Source of the DNA: G963675935 sp963675935
Lineage (GTDB): Bacteria; Planctomycetota; Planctomycetia; Pirellulales; Thermoguttaceae
Reading direction: 5' to 3'
DNA length: 64,000 nt
Assembly (NCBI GenBank): GCA_963675935.2
Contig: CAXXPV010000008.1
Coordinates: forward strand, 496,001 to 560,000
Shown here piece after piece: positions 35,406-44,069 of this stretch (position 1 is the first letter of the stretch; every line of letters begins with the position of its first letter). The position numbers and the translations under genes were made by a program. Under the pieces are notes generated by a model. The model did no database searches. It worked only from the letters and a program-made list of their open reading frames with translations, and was not told the origin of the DNA.

Positions 35406-37060
35406 GCGCCTTCGATCCTTATCACGTCTGGCTGGGCATTCCGCCCGAGGAACAGCCGCCGAATTACTATCGGCTGCTGGGCATTACTCCGTTTGAGAGC
35501 AACGCCGATGTAATCGCCACGGCTGCCGACCGGCAGATGATTCACTTGCGGACATTTCAGTCGGGCAAGCGTTCCGACCTCTCGCAGCAATTGCTCAACG
35601 AGGTAGCGATGGCGAAGGTCTGTCTGTTGAACCCGGCGAGGAAAGCCGCTTACGACGAGCGGTTGCGGGGGCCGTCGCCGGTCGTAGCGAACCCTTCGCC
35701 CTGGTCCGACTACACCGACTTCGCACCACAGCCCGTCCGAACTCCTATCACGAAGAGACGGCGAAGGAATATCGGGCCGGCAATCGGCGTCGTTGTGGCC
35801 ATAGCGTTCACGGCTGCGATTCTGCTGGTTTGGAACGCAACAAAGAATTCTCCGACACAAGCCACGATAGCCAGTGCCGAGCCGCCTATTCACAAGCCGG
35901 TGGTTCATACACCGATTCCCAAAACACCAGTTCCGCCGAAAGAGCCGCCGAAAGAGCCGGAGAAGCCCGCCGCGTCAATTCCGCCGATTGTTTCCGCCCC
36001 GCCGGAAACGCCCGTTACCAAATCTGATGAAAGGCCGACTTTCAAGACGCCCACCGAGGCTGTCGAGAAGCCAGCGGCACCGTCGTTTGAGACTCCAAAA
36101 AATGAACCGAAGGAGACGCCCGAGAAGCGGCGGCTTCCCGTGCCCAACGAAGACGTTCAGCAGAAAATCGCCGAGCAGATTGGCGGCATTTACGGTCGAG
36201 CCAAGACGCCGGCCGAGCGAATCAAGCTGACGTATCAACTTCTTCAAGCAGCCAAGGCGTCGAAGGAGCCGAACGAGCGGTATGTGCTTTTGTCGCAGGG
36301 CCGCGAGCTTGCCGTTCAAGCAGGCGAGATGGCCTTGGCGTTGCAAATTATCGAGGCGACGGCCGAGTTCGACATTGATGTTCAAGCGGAGCAGGTCAAA
36401 GCCCTTCGGGCGGTCGGCGAGAAATTGAAGCCCGAGCAGATCGGAGCGTTTTATACCGATTCGCAACGGCTGATCGCCCAGGCGTTGTCGGCCGACCGCT
36501 GCGGACTCGCCGCCGATATGGCCAACATTGTTTATCGGGCTTGCCAACGCTCGAAGGATTTTCGTAAAAAGGCACTCGATCAACGCGACCGTGTGCAGGC
36601 GTATTGTCGTCGTCAGGAGCAACGCCGCGAGGCCGAAGCGAAGCTGAAAACCAATCCAGAGGATGCCGACGCCCATCTTGCACTCGGCCGTCACTACAGT
36701 TTTGATGATGATTGGCAGAAGGCTTTGCCGCATTTCGTGAAAGGCAGCGATGCCGAATTGCGTGAGTTGGCCGAGCAAGATGCCGCTTCGCCGACCACTA
36801 CTGCCGCCCAGATCAAACTGGCCGACGCTTGGTGGGCGCTGGGCAATGTCCATCAGAAAGATGACCGCGACTCGCTATTGCTCCGCGCCGGCTATTGGTA
36901 TGACCGTGCCCATGCGAAGCTGACATCTGGTTTGGAGCGATTGAAAGTCGAAAAGCGATTGGAAGAACTCACCGAAGTTCGCCAACGCCGTGCTGCCGAT
37001 CTCCACCGCCTCCATCCAGACAAGGACACGCCGCAAGACCTTTGGAATGGTTTGTATTGA
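35402..37060 (+). CDS. DnaJ-like domain, membrane helix and TPR-like protein (operon gene 5)
   Basis: 552 aa from GTG 35402, overlapping the previous stop. Residues 1-88 form a planctomycete-type J-like domain (DPYHVWLGIPPEEQPPNYYR, then LLGITPFESNADVIATAADR and NPARKAAYDERLRG); the HPD motif of real J-domains is absent. One membrane helix follows at about 125-146. A proline-rich linker (PIPKTPVPPKEPPKEPEKPA) leads to a helical TPR-like part (about 250-550; DADAHLALGRHYSFDDDWQK, ADAWWALGNVHQKD). It could join the cytoplasm to the exported proteins of genes 1-4. Family presence is a strong planctomycete marker. Confidence 0.8.
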   Translation: MSAFDPYHVWLGIPPEEQPPNYYRLLGITPFESNADVIATAADRQMIHLRTFQSGKRSDLSQQLLNEVAMAKVCLLNPARKAAYDERLRGPSPVVANPSPWSDYTDFAPQPVRTPITKRRRRNIGPAIGVVVAIAFTAAILLVWNATKNSPTQATIASAEPPIHKPVVHTPIPKTPVPPKEPPKEPEKPAASIPPIVSAPPETPVTKSDERPTFKTPTEAVEKPAAPSFETPKNEPKETPEKRRLPVPNEDVQQKIAEQIGGIYGRAKTPAERIKLTYQLLQAAKASKEPNERYVLLSQGRELAVQAGEMALALQIIEATAEFDIDVQAEQVKALRAVGEKLKPEQIGAFYTDSQRLIAQALSADRCGLAADMANIVYRACQRSKDFRKKALDQRDRVQAYCRRQEQRREAEAKLKTNPEDADAHLALGRHYSFDDDWQKALPHFVKGSDAELRELAEQDAASPTTTAAQIKLADAWWALGNVHQKDDRDSLLLRAGYWYDRAHAKLTSGLERLKVEKRLEELTEVRQRRAADLHRLHPDKDTPQDLWNGLY

Positions 37061-37130
37061 GTTGGTGTGTGCCAGCCACACTCTCGCTCTAACACTTTCG
37101 GTGGGATCGCTGAGTTTGCACACCCCATGT

Positions 37131-37166
37131 TCGCCCGACGATGAAACAAGCCGCTGGGTGGCCGGG
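37131..37166 (+). pseudogene. Integrase fragment (SPDDETSRWVAG)
   Basis: The bases encoding SPDDETSRWVAG match the integrase gene at about 44468-44504 with two mismatches over 36 bp. Nothing else of the gene is left. With the tail relic at 25.9 kb, it suggests old integrase copies on both sides of the five-gene operon. Confidence 0.55.
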
Positions 37167-37197
37167 CCGAGCGGCGGCGCTGGAAACACGTCCTGGA

Positions 37198-37315
37198 CCG
37201 TGGACACGGTGTCCACGGCCGTGTCCCCTACAAGCGTAGGGATGAGCCGAAAGATGGACACGGTGTCCATGTGCGGAAAATTCTTCCCTCCGAACTTGGA
37301 CACCGTGTCCAAGTT
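37198..37315. promoter_or_regulatory. Three TGGACACxGTGTCCA palindromes
   Basis: Perfect odd-length palindromes at 37198-37218 (core TGGACACGGTGTCCA), 37254-37270 (ATGGACACGGTGTCCAT) and 37293-37315 (TTGGACACCGTGTCCAA with extended arms). Spacing between centres is about 54 and 42 bp. They lie just after the five-gene operon and look like repeated binding sites of one dimeric protein. Confidence 0.7.
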
Positions 37316-37555
37316 ATTCTACGGGAATAGGTTCGATCCGCTGGCAAGCAGCCGCGTTCCCAAAGCTCCTTGCCTCACATGGCTGTCGTCTCGCCAATTC
37401 GCCATTCGGCGTCTCTCTACGGCGCAATCCTCAGACGACTCCAGCATAGCAGTGTCCGTCCTGTGAACTACATCTTGGTGTCCGTCCTGTGAACTACATC
37501 TTGCATGGTCTGGTATTCTGGAATCGTGGGGCAAACGATATCCAGGAGGTCAGTC

Positions 37556-38032
37556 ATGGACAGTGCGCGACGACGGAGCCCGGCGGAAGCGAGACGTTTT
37601 TGGGAGTTGGCAATCGATCTGTGGGCGAATAGCGGGATGAGCGCGGCAGGCTTCTGCCGACGCGAGGGCCTGAAAGAATCCTCGTTCTACGCCTGGCAAC
37701 AACGGCTGCGAAAAGAGGATCGCCCATCGGAGGCCATCGCCACGCTGGCGACAATGGAGTCGACATCGGCGCAACCCGAGACAAAGCCGATAGCCCAGCA
37801 GTCCCGTCGGCAGCGTAAGCGGCTGTGTCAGTCCGCGGGCGATGGCAGCTTGGTGCCCGTGCGTCTGGTGGAGGATGCCGAGCCAATCGCGGCGAACGCG
37901 GCCAACACGTCGAGGTCGTCACCGCCCATCGAGATTCTTCTTCCGCGTGGGACGCTGATTCGCGTTGAGCACGGTTGCGACATCGCACTGCTGCAGCAAG
38001 TCTTGGCCGTGTTGGAGAGCCCGCCGTGCTAA
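37556..38032 (+). CDS. tnpA: IS66 TnpA-like accessory protein (copy 1)
   Basis: 158 aa from ATG 37556, with a strong AGGAGG six bases upstream. HTH-like sequence LAIDLWANSGMSAAGFCRRE and GLKESSFYAWQQRLR is typical of IS66 Orf1 (TnpA), needed for transposition together with TnpB and TnpC. Protein is identical to copy 2 (50166-50642). Its end overlaps the GTG start of tnpB. Confidence 0.88.
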   Translation: MDSARRRSPAEARRFWELAIDLWANSGMSAAGFCRREGLKESSFYAWQQRLRKEDRPSEAIATLATMESTSAQPETKPIAQQSRRQRKRLCQSAGDGSLVPVRLVEDAEPIAANAANTSRSSPPIEILLPRGTLIRVEHGCDIALLQQVLAVLESPPC

Positions 38033-38332
38033 GTCTGCCCGTGGCGGTACGAATCTTCGTCTTCACGGGCGTGACCGACATGAGGAGGAGTTTTTGTTTT
38101 GGTTCAGCGTGAAATGGAAACGTCGATTGCTGAGTTAAGGATCGTTAAGACATGAAAGTTGTTTGGTAGTGCCTTGGATTTTGCGCATTGATGTTGTAAG
38201 CGAGGGAGGTGGACGGCAGCGTGGCCGCCGCCCATGCCTCGCTCACAACCCCTAGGTCGGCGCTCGGGTTGGTTCCCACCAGAGCCCTATCCTCCGCCCA
38301 GGCCGTTTACCATCGTAGCCGAGTTTCAGCCG

Positions 38333-39256
38333 TCAGGCAACCGTTCGTAAACGCGACGCCTCGCGTTGCTCCTTGCGACGCTCGCGAGCCTCGTTTAGCT
38401 TGCGGTCTCGCACCGCGAAAATCTCCGTCTCGCGGCCCGACAACTTGTCCGACGGCGCAATGTAGCCGATCGCGCTGTGCAAGCGAACGTGGTTGTAATG
38501 CTCCACATAGTTGCCGACGAGGCGAATCGCGTCCTCCAGCGAGATCGGCGTGCCGGGCCGAATACACTCGCCTTTGATGCTCCCGTGAAATCGCTCCAGC
38601 TTGCCGTTGCTCTGCGGATAGTACGGACTCGTCCGCACATGTGTCATCCCGCAGATGCGAATGAACTCCTTGAAATCCTTCGCCACAAATTGCGACCCGT
38701 TGTCGCTGATGATCCGAGGCGTTTCGTTCGGGAACTTTTCTTTTGCACGCTGAAGAACAACCAATTCGTCTTGCTCGGTCATCGAACGGCGAATCTCCCA
38801 ATGCACAATGTAACGGCTGTAGCCGTCGAGGATCGTCGTCAGGTAGTAAAACGTGCCATGGATGTTGATGTAGCTTATGTCGATATGCCAATGTTCATGC
38901 GGTTTTTTCGGCTGATGGAAGCCCGTGCCTTTCTTGGAGGGTTTGTTCGTTGAGCGGCCGATGCGGCCCGCCGATTTCAATACGCGATACACCGTGCTGG
39001 GGCTTGCCGCCACCACGTCGCGGTCGAGCATCATGAACGCCAATCGTCGATAGCCTTCCAACGGAAACTCGAACGAAAACTTGATGATGGACTGCTTCTC
39101 CCAGTCTTCGAGCCACCAGTCGCGCGGCACCCAACCGTTGTGTTCGTTGCGTTTGCCATAGCGATCCTTCCAGTCGTGAAACTTGCTCGATGTAATGCCC
39201 AACCAAGCGACGAACTGCCGGGCGGGAATCTCTGTACGCTCGTTCCAACGCCGCAC
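38333..39256 (-). CDS. IS3-family transposase OrfB (copy B)
   Basis: 307 aa, same protein as copy A (DD(35)E triad in HIDISYI, ISDNGSQF and GKLERF). Differs from copy A by a silent change near FAVRD. Expressed mainly as OrfAB through the slip site at 39321-39327. Confidence 0.93.
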   Translation of the reverse strand: MRRWNERTEIPARQFVAWLGITSSKFHDWKDRYGKRNEHNGWVPRDWWLEDWEKQSIIKFSFEFPLEGYRRLAFMMLDRDVVAASPSTVYRVLKSAGRIGRSTNKPSKKGTGFHQPKKPHEHWHIDISYINIHGTFYYLTTILDGYSRYIVHWEIRRSMTEQDELVVLQRAKEKFPNETPRIISDNGSQFVAKDFKEFIRICGMTHVRTSPYYPQSNGKLERFHGSIKGECIRPGTPISLEDAIRLVGNYVEHYNHVRLHSAIGYIAPSDKLSGRETEIFAVRDRKLNEARERRKEQREASRLRTVA

Positions 39257-39303
39257 GTAATCGACGACTTCATCGCGGGTGTCATGGGGAACCCAACATC
39301 CGT

Positions 39304-39621
39304 TTAGAGTTCCCCAGCCTCTTTTTTTGCGCGGACGTTCTCCTCCATCAATTCGGAGATGACCTCGTTCTTTTGAACGAGCTTGGCCCGCAGCCGGGCA
39401 ACCTCCTCCTCTTGAGCGGACAGTTTTTGGGCCTCGCGTTTGGCGACCGGATGAAAGGCGGCCGAGGCGTTATCGAACAGGATTTTCTGCCAGGCGTAGA
39501 TTTGGTTGGGCTTGATGCCGTACTCGTCGCACAGATCCGACATCGGTACTTTATCGACCAAGTACCTCTTAAGGATGGTAGCCTTCTGGTCTGTGGTGAA
39601 ACATCGTCGTGGTGCAGTCAT
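39304..39621 (-). CDS. IS3-family transposase OrfA (copy B)
   Basis: 105 aa, identical to OrfA of copies A and C: HTH plus leucine zipper. The slip heptamer AAAAAAG on the minus strand is at 39321-39327, near the stop. Confidence 0.92.
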   Translation of the reverse strand: MTAPRRCFTTDQKATILKRYLVDKVPMSDLCDEYGIKPNQIYAWQKILFDNASAAFHPVAKREAQKLSAQEEEVARLRAKLVQKNEVISELMEENVRAKKEAGEL

Positions 39622-40101
39622 GGATTTCTCCTCGTTTGGGGTTTGATTCTAACCCATACGACCGAGATTTTCCATTTCCAGCCGGTTCAAAACATTTTGA
39701 TGGGTTAGCCGCGATGGTCGAGAACGAGATCGGCCAGAACCCGGAGTCAGGCCATTTATTTCTGTTCTTCAATCGTCGCCACGATCGCGTGAAGATTCTT
39801 TTCTGGCAGGGCGACGGCCTTGTTCTTTGGTACAAGCGATTGGAAGGATCTACCTTCCCATCATTGCGAGCCACCTCTGACAAAGCGGGCGAAACGCCGG
39901 CATTGGAGATCCGCGTCGGCGAATTGGCAATGTTGCTCGATGGCGTCGATCCGCGGACGGTTACGCGGCGTAAACGATTCTATCGTGTGGCTCGCGCGCG
40001 CGATGATTCTCCGCGGCCAGCCCTTCACTCATGATTTCCAAACAAAAACTATTCTTTCCCTCTGGAATAAGTCGGGTTCATTGTGTATCTATAGAGACGC
40101 C

Positions 40102-41787
40102 ATGAACGCGAACGTCTCTTCATCACCGAACTCATCTTCGCCGCCGGCGGATACCCCAGACTTGCAACGACTGATCGAAGCTTTGCTGGGTCGGGAATCG
40201 CATCTGCTGACCGCTTTGGAGGAATCGTCGCAGACGGTCGCTGCCCAACAGCAGACGATCGAGAAGCTCAGCCACGAGTTGGCGTTGTTGAAGCGACACA
40301 TTTTCGGGCATCGTCGCGAGCGGTTTGCCGAAGACCCGCGTCAGCAGCATCTTTTCGAGGTACAGAACGATTCCTCGTCATCATCGACGCCGGCGGTGGA
40401 AAGCACCGAGGAGCCATCGACGCAAAAGCGTCGCGGCCACGGTCGTCGGCCGCTGCCGCAGTTTTTGCCGCGCAAGCGGGTGGAACACGCGGTTTCCGCG
40501 GAGGAATTGGTGTGTCCGTGCTGCGGCGAGTCGCGGGAGAAGATCGACGAAGAGGTTAGCGAACAATTAGCCTACGTTCCCGCTTCGCTGTACATTGAGG
40601 AGCACGCCCGGTTCACCTACGCCTGCCGGAAATGCCAGGAACAAGTGGTGACGGCGTCGAAGCCGGCGCAACCGATCGAGAAGAGCGTCGCCGGGCCGAG
40701 CTTGCTGGCCCATGTGATCGATGCGAAATACGCCCAGCACAAGCCGCTGTATCGTCTGGAAGACGATTTGGCGCGGTATGGGGTGCTGATTCGTCGCAGC
40801 ACGCTTTGGGGCTGGATGCGAGGTTCGGCCGAGTGCCTGACGCCGTTCTATCGGCTGCTGATTCGCCGAACGTTGAGCAGCGGCGTGTTGGGAACCGACG
40901 ACACGCCGGTGAAAGTTCTCGATCCGGAGTTGGACCACACACGAACCGGTCGGTTTTGGAGTTATGTAGGTGACGCTCGGCATCCCTACACTGTCTACGA
41001 TTACACGCCGAACCGAAAGCGGGATGGTCCGCAGAAGTTTTTGAGGGACTATCGCGGCGTGCTTCAGGCGGACGCCTTTGGTGGTTATGACGGAATATTC
41101 TGGGAGTCGCGCGGGGCGATTGTCGAAGCTGGCTGCAACGCGCACGCCCGGCGGAAGTTTTTTGACGCTCGCGACACCTCGCCTCAGTTGGCGCACGAGG
41201 CGTTGGCTTTCTTTCAGCAGCTTTACGCTGTGGAACACGAGGCGGTTGGCATGTCGGACGACGAACGACTGGCGTTGCGCCAGGCGAAGTCGGCGCCCAT
41301 CATGGAGGCGTTGGCCGATTGGCTACGCGACAAGTTGGTCGTGGTGCGGCCGAAGTCGCCGATTACCGTTGCGATCAAGTACAGCCTGCGGCAGTGGGAG
41401 GCGCTGACGCGGTTCCTCGGCAACGGGGCGATTCCCATCGACAACAACCGAACGGAGCGATCGCTGAAAGAGCAAGCTCTCGGACGCCGCAATTGGACAT
41501 TCTTGGGCAGCGATCAGGGCGGCAGCACGGCGGCGGTGCTTTACAGTTTCGTGGCCAGTGCGAAGCGGCATCATCTCGACCCGCAGGCGTACCTGACCGA
41601 TGTGTTGACCCGACTGCCGCAGATCACCAATCCGCTTGAGCTTCGTGGGCTACTGCCGGATCGTTGGGCGAAAACCCATTCGGAGCATGTGCGGAGCTAC
41701 CGACGCGAAGAATCGGCCGCTGCGGCCCGTCGACGTCAAAGTCGGCATCGCCAATTGGCGAAGAAGCATCCGAGCCGTCGGTCCTAG
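40102..41787 (+). CDS. tnpC: IS66 transposase TnpC (copy 1)
   Basis: 561 aa from ATG 40102. A leucine-zipper region (VAAQQQTIEKLSHELALLKR) is followed by HIFGHRRERF, a zinc-finger region (ELVCPCCGESREKI and YACRKCQEQV) and the DDE core: D in LGTDDTPVKVLD (about 270), D in ADAFGGYDGIF and E in NRTERSLKEQALGRRNWTF. The C-terminal IS66 domain (YLTDVLTRLPQITNPLELRG) is also present. Complete and identical in sequence to copy 2. Confidence 0.94.
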   Translation: MNANVSSSPNSSSPPADTPDLQRLIEALLGRESHLLTALEESSQTVAAQQQTIEKLSHELALLKRHIFGHRRERFAEDPRQQHLFEVQNDSSSSSTPAVESTEEPSTQKRRGHGRRPLPQFLPRKRVEHAVSAEELVCPCCGESREKIDEEVSEQLAYVPASLYIEEHARFTYACRKCQEQVVTASKPAQPIEKSVAGPSLLAHVIDAKYAQHKPLYRLEDDLARYGVLIRRSTLWGWMRGSAECLTPFYRLLIRRTLSSGVLGTDDTPVKVLDPELDHTRTGRFWSYVGDARHPYTVYDYTPNRKRDGPQKFLRDYRGVLQADAFGGYDGIFWESRGAIVEAGCNAHARRKFFDARDTSPQLAHEALAFFQQLYAVEHEAVGMSDDERLALRQAKSAPIMEALADWLRDKLVVVRPKSPITVAIKYSLRQWEALTRFLGNGAIPIDNNRTERSLKEQALGRRNWTFLGSDQGGSTAAVLYSFVASAKRHHLDPQAYLTDVLTRLPQITNPLELRGLLPDRWAKTHSEHVRSYRREESAAAARRRQSRHRQLAKKHPSRRS

Positions 41788-41936
41788 CCCGCTCTGCCGC
41801 GCACTTGCTCATCACCGCCGCTCAGGTATGTGGTGTTCACAGGACGGACACGCATAGCACAGCACACAAGACGTGTTGCGACGGAAGCTAACGGATGAAC
41901 CAGCAACTTGGTCGTGGTGCGAAAGTTTGCATTTTC

Positions 41937-41964
41937 TTGCCAAAAATGAAAATGCTGCTAACAT
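41937..41964 (+). promoter_or_regulatory. Possible promoter before the excisionase-like gene
   Basis: TTGCCA, 16-bp spacer, TAACAT, about 160 bp upstream of the HTH gene at 42124. A fair but not strong match to the sigma-70 consensus. Confidence 0.35.
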
Positions 41965-42123
41965 AATCGACCCGACGGGCAGGCATTCGGCCAATAGAAG
42001 CTTGTCGGCAAGTCGTGGAACGCAAAACCCGTCACTCGACGTTTGTTTCCTCGGTTTGCATGGAAACCTGCATGCTCGACGAGCCTTGGGACGAGAACAA
42101 TCCCAATGAAAGGATGGACGGCA

Positions 42124-42333
42124 ATGGAGATAACCGGCGTTGATAAATTGGCGATGCCAATCCGTGAAGCAGCAAAGGCATTGTCGATTTCCGAGCGAAC
42201 ATTGTGGAGCTTGACCAGTCCCAGGGGACCAATCCGCTGCGTGAGGGCCGGTACTCGCGTGTTGTATCCCTTGGCAACTCTTCAAGCCTGGATTGATAGT
42301 CAATTGACGGCGGCAAAGTGCAGTGTAGCATGA
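42124..42333 (+). CDS. Excisionase-like HTH protein
   Basis: 69 aa from ATG 42124. HTH_17/MerR-type fold: MPIREAAKALSISERTLWSL, then TSPRGPIRCVRAGTRVLYPL, then ATLQAWIDSQL. Proteins of this size and type act as excisionases or recombination directionality factors beside tyrosine integrases. The integrase of this element is at 44306. A DNA-binding role is clear; excisionase function is inferred from context. Confidence 0.72.
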   Translation: MEITGVDKLAMPIREAAKALSISERTLWSLTSPRGPIRCVRAGTRVLYPLATLQAWIDSQLTAAKCSVA

Positions 42334-42443
42334 CGGCGGCCCATGCCGGGCTAATCACATGCCAATCGAAATCGCAGAACTTTGCGACTTGATGAACGTC
42401 CAGGAAAAGCGTGCGGCCCGCACAGTGAATTCGGGCCGATTGC

Positions 42444-43829
42444 ATGACTCAGCGTGCCCGGCAGGCGATCATGGCGGATGGGCATGGGACAGAAAGGCCA
42501 ACTTTGGTATGCACGGCAGAAAACGCAGTCTCAAGCAAACGTCTGCCCAGCGTTTTAGTGCCCGAGAGTTTCAATCCGCTGAAACTGCTGCCGCTAAAGC
42601 TGTTGCCGTGTGCAGACGGCGTGAAGTGGTTCCTTGGCACAATCGTCAAGAAGGCCATGTATGGTCAGGCGGACGAGGATGGATTCGTCCGATTGCAGGC
42701 CGGCATTATCAGACACATGGTTGGCCAAAGAACGTGGCCGCAAATGTGGCGTGCCTTGGAGGGAATGATCGAGACAAGTTCCCATGTCGCCGGATTGCGT
42801 TGTCGAGGCTATCGGCTTGGCGAACAACTAATTGGCCCTATTCGTCGTGTGCAACTTGTGGAGCCTCGCATCGTGTCCCGGATGGCGGCTTTCCGGGACG
42901 AGTATCGACAATTCCAGGAAGCGAGGATGCTGCCAATCCATCGGCAGTTGCGCGAGATGCAAAAACTCTTGACGATTGCGCCAGGGGCGGATTTGTTGCT
43001 TGCGAGGCTTTCCGACAGGTCTCGGCAAGTGCAGACGGCGCTCGTCGAAGCCATCCGACAACATCGCGCTGGATTCTCGGTTTCGGCAACTGGCCGTGTG
43101 TTCAATGCGATAACCGGCTTGGCAAGACCGCTTCGTCCGTTCGTCCGGCTTGCCGGAGAGCCCATTGTTGGCGTGGATATTTCGGGCGCACAGCCGGCAA
43201 TGCTGGGCCTGATTTTCCGCTCCAACGGGTTAAAAGGCGCAACATCATTATGTACTCCGTCTCTGGTTGCTGTCGCTCGTGTGTCGGCGTGTCGGTGTGC
43301 GAGCGTATGTTCTGGTTCTTGTTTGGCGGATCGTCTTGTTTCGTGCTTCGACTTCGTGCGTGACTGCATGCTCGACTTTGATGATGATGCATCGGATTAT
43401 GCTTCTCTGTCGATTGACGGCGTGTTCTATGAAATGCTGCTTGACTTGTGTCGTCGCCGTGACGTAAAGATGCCTGAAGGAGACTTGGCACGTGGCTGGG
43501 TTAAAAAGCGGCTGTTTGTTGACGTTCTGATCTGTGCCGGAGAGTACCCGAGTTCTTTTGCAATGGTTTTCCGTGAGCGGTTTCCGTCGGTCTCCAATTT
43601 CATTCGCGCCGCTAATGCGGGGTATCGCGGGATGATTATCTCCGCCTTGCAAGCGATGGAGGCCGCTTTGGTCATTCAGAATGTCGCCCCCAAGCTGGTC
43701 GAGAGAGTCCCGGTCATTACACTGCATGACGCGATCTACTGCCGGGAGCGTGACCGCACGTTGGTGCGTGACGCATTTGCAGAAACATTTGAGGAATTGG
43801 GATTCACACTGAAATTGAAGGATGAGTAG
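42444..43829 (+). CDS. Diverged family A DNA-polymerase-like protein
   Basis: 461 aa. The C-terminal half has the polymerase A pattern: GRVFNAITGLARPLRPFVRL leading to motif A GEPIVGVDISGAQPAML (D245), then a fingers helix with basic residues RGWVKKRLFVDVLICAGEY (K354/K355) and RERFPSV, and motif C VITLHDAIY (H428-D429). The first 200 residues are helical, with no visible exonuclease domain. Residues about 265-300 are cysteine- and serine-rich and look like a local insertion. Similar compact proteins occur in phage-like and plasmid-like elements, where I expect a replication role. It lies between the excisionase-like gene and the repressor/integrase pair. The assignment rests on motif order only. 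Confidence 0.55.
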   Translation: MTQRARQAIMADGHGTERPTLVCTAENAVSSKRLPSVLVPESFNPLKLLPLKLLPCADGVKWFLGTIVKKAMYGQADEDGFVRLQAGIIRHMVGQRTWPQMWRALEGMIETSSHVAGLRCRGYRLGEQLIGPIRRVQLVEPRIVSRMAAFRDEYRQFQEARMLPIHRQLREMQKLLTIAPGADLLLARLSDRSRQVQTALVEAIRQHRAGFSVSATGRVFNAITGLARPLRPFVRLAGEPIVGVDISGAQPAMLGLIFRSNGLKGATSLCTPSLVAVARVSACRCASVCSGSCLADRLVSCFDFVRDCMLDFDDDASDYASLSIDGVFYEMLLDLCRRRDVKMPEGDLARGWVKKRLFVDVLICAGEYPSSFAMVFRERFPSVSNFIRAANAGYRGMIISALQAMEAALVIQNVAPKLVERVPVITLHDAIYCRERDRTLVRDAFAETFEELGFTLKLKDE

Positions 43830-43841
43830 GGCGATAGTGGA

Positions 43842-43864
43842 AACTCGGACACGCTGTCCAAGCT
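43842..43864. promoter_or_regulatory. Imperfect palindrome of the TGGACACxGTGTCCA family
   Basis: CTCGGACACGCTGTCCAAG, with GGACA and TGTCC arms, lies 20 bp after the polymerase-like gene and about 165 bp before the repressor promoter. Two arm positions differ from the perfect sites at 37.2 kb. Confidence 0.5.
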
Positions 43865-44030
43865 TCCGCGAGAACCTATACATTTGCGCGTAAAGGTATA
43901 GGGTTTCGTATCCGACGGGGTGCTGTAGATGGCCCGTTCGCTCCCTCGCTGGACGTATTGCATCGCCATTGATGGTCAGGCGCGCGAGACGGCGCTGCAA
44001 TTAACGATCCAAGAAAAGCGATCAAGACTA

Positions 44031-44059
44031 TTGACATTCTGTCAACACACAGATAGAAT
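44031..44059 (+). promoter_or_regulatory. Strong sigma-70 promoter with overlapping palindromic operator
   Basis: TTGACA (44031-44036), 17-bp spacer, TAGAAT (44054-44059), 10 bp before the XRE gene start. TTGACATTCTGTCAA (44031-44045) is a palindrome covering the -35 box, a likely binding site for the XRE protein itself. The very short leader fits an autoregulated repressor. Confidence 0.78.
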
Positions 44060-44069
44060 CACGCTTATC

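Larger units (their letters stand above)
38095..39694 (-). mobile_element. IS3-family insertion sequence, copy B (1600 bp)
   Basis: Same element as copy A, inverted. Target duplication TTTT at 38091-38094 and 39695-39698. The empty site is visible in IS66 copy 2 as GAGGAGTTTTGATGGG near 50694-50709, which proves insertion into tnpB. Confidence 0.95.
38026..40034 (+). pseudogene. tnpB: IS66 TnpB interrupted by IS3 copy B
   Basis: Begins at GTG 38026 overlapping the tnpA stop (LSLPVAVRIFVFTGVTDMRR). It is cut after 38094 by the IS3 copy and resumes at 39699 as DGLAAMVENEIGQNPESGHL and FLFFNRRHDRVKILFWQGDG, to the stop at 40034. The intact version is in copy 2. Removal of 1604 bp would restore it; the junction TTTT is the target duplication. 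Confidence 0.9.
37452..41851 (+). mobile_element. IS66-family element, copy 1, containing nested IS3 copy B
   Basis: The 17-bp terminal repeat GTGTCCGTCCTGTGAAC is present at both ends. An 8-bp target duplication GCATAGCA is at 37444-37451 and 41852-41859. Without the nested IS3 it is 2796 bp, 26 bp longer than copy 2, because the left terminal 26 bp is tandemly duplicated. tnpB is broken by IS3 copy B, so this copy probably depends on copy 2 to move. Confidence 0.93.

Noticed and set aside
37198..37315. CRISPR array
   Set aside because: The repeats are short palindromes of differing length with uneven spacing, and there are no cas genes. No CRISPR array was seen anywhere in the window.
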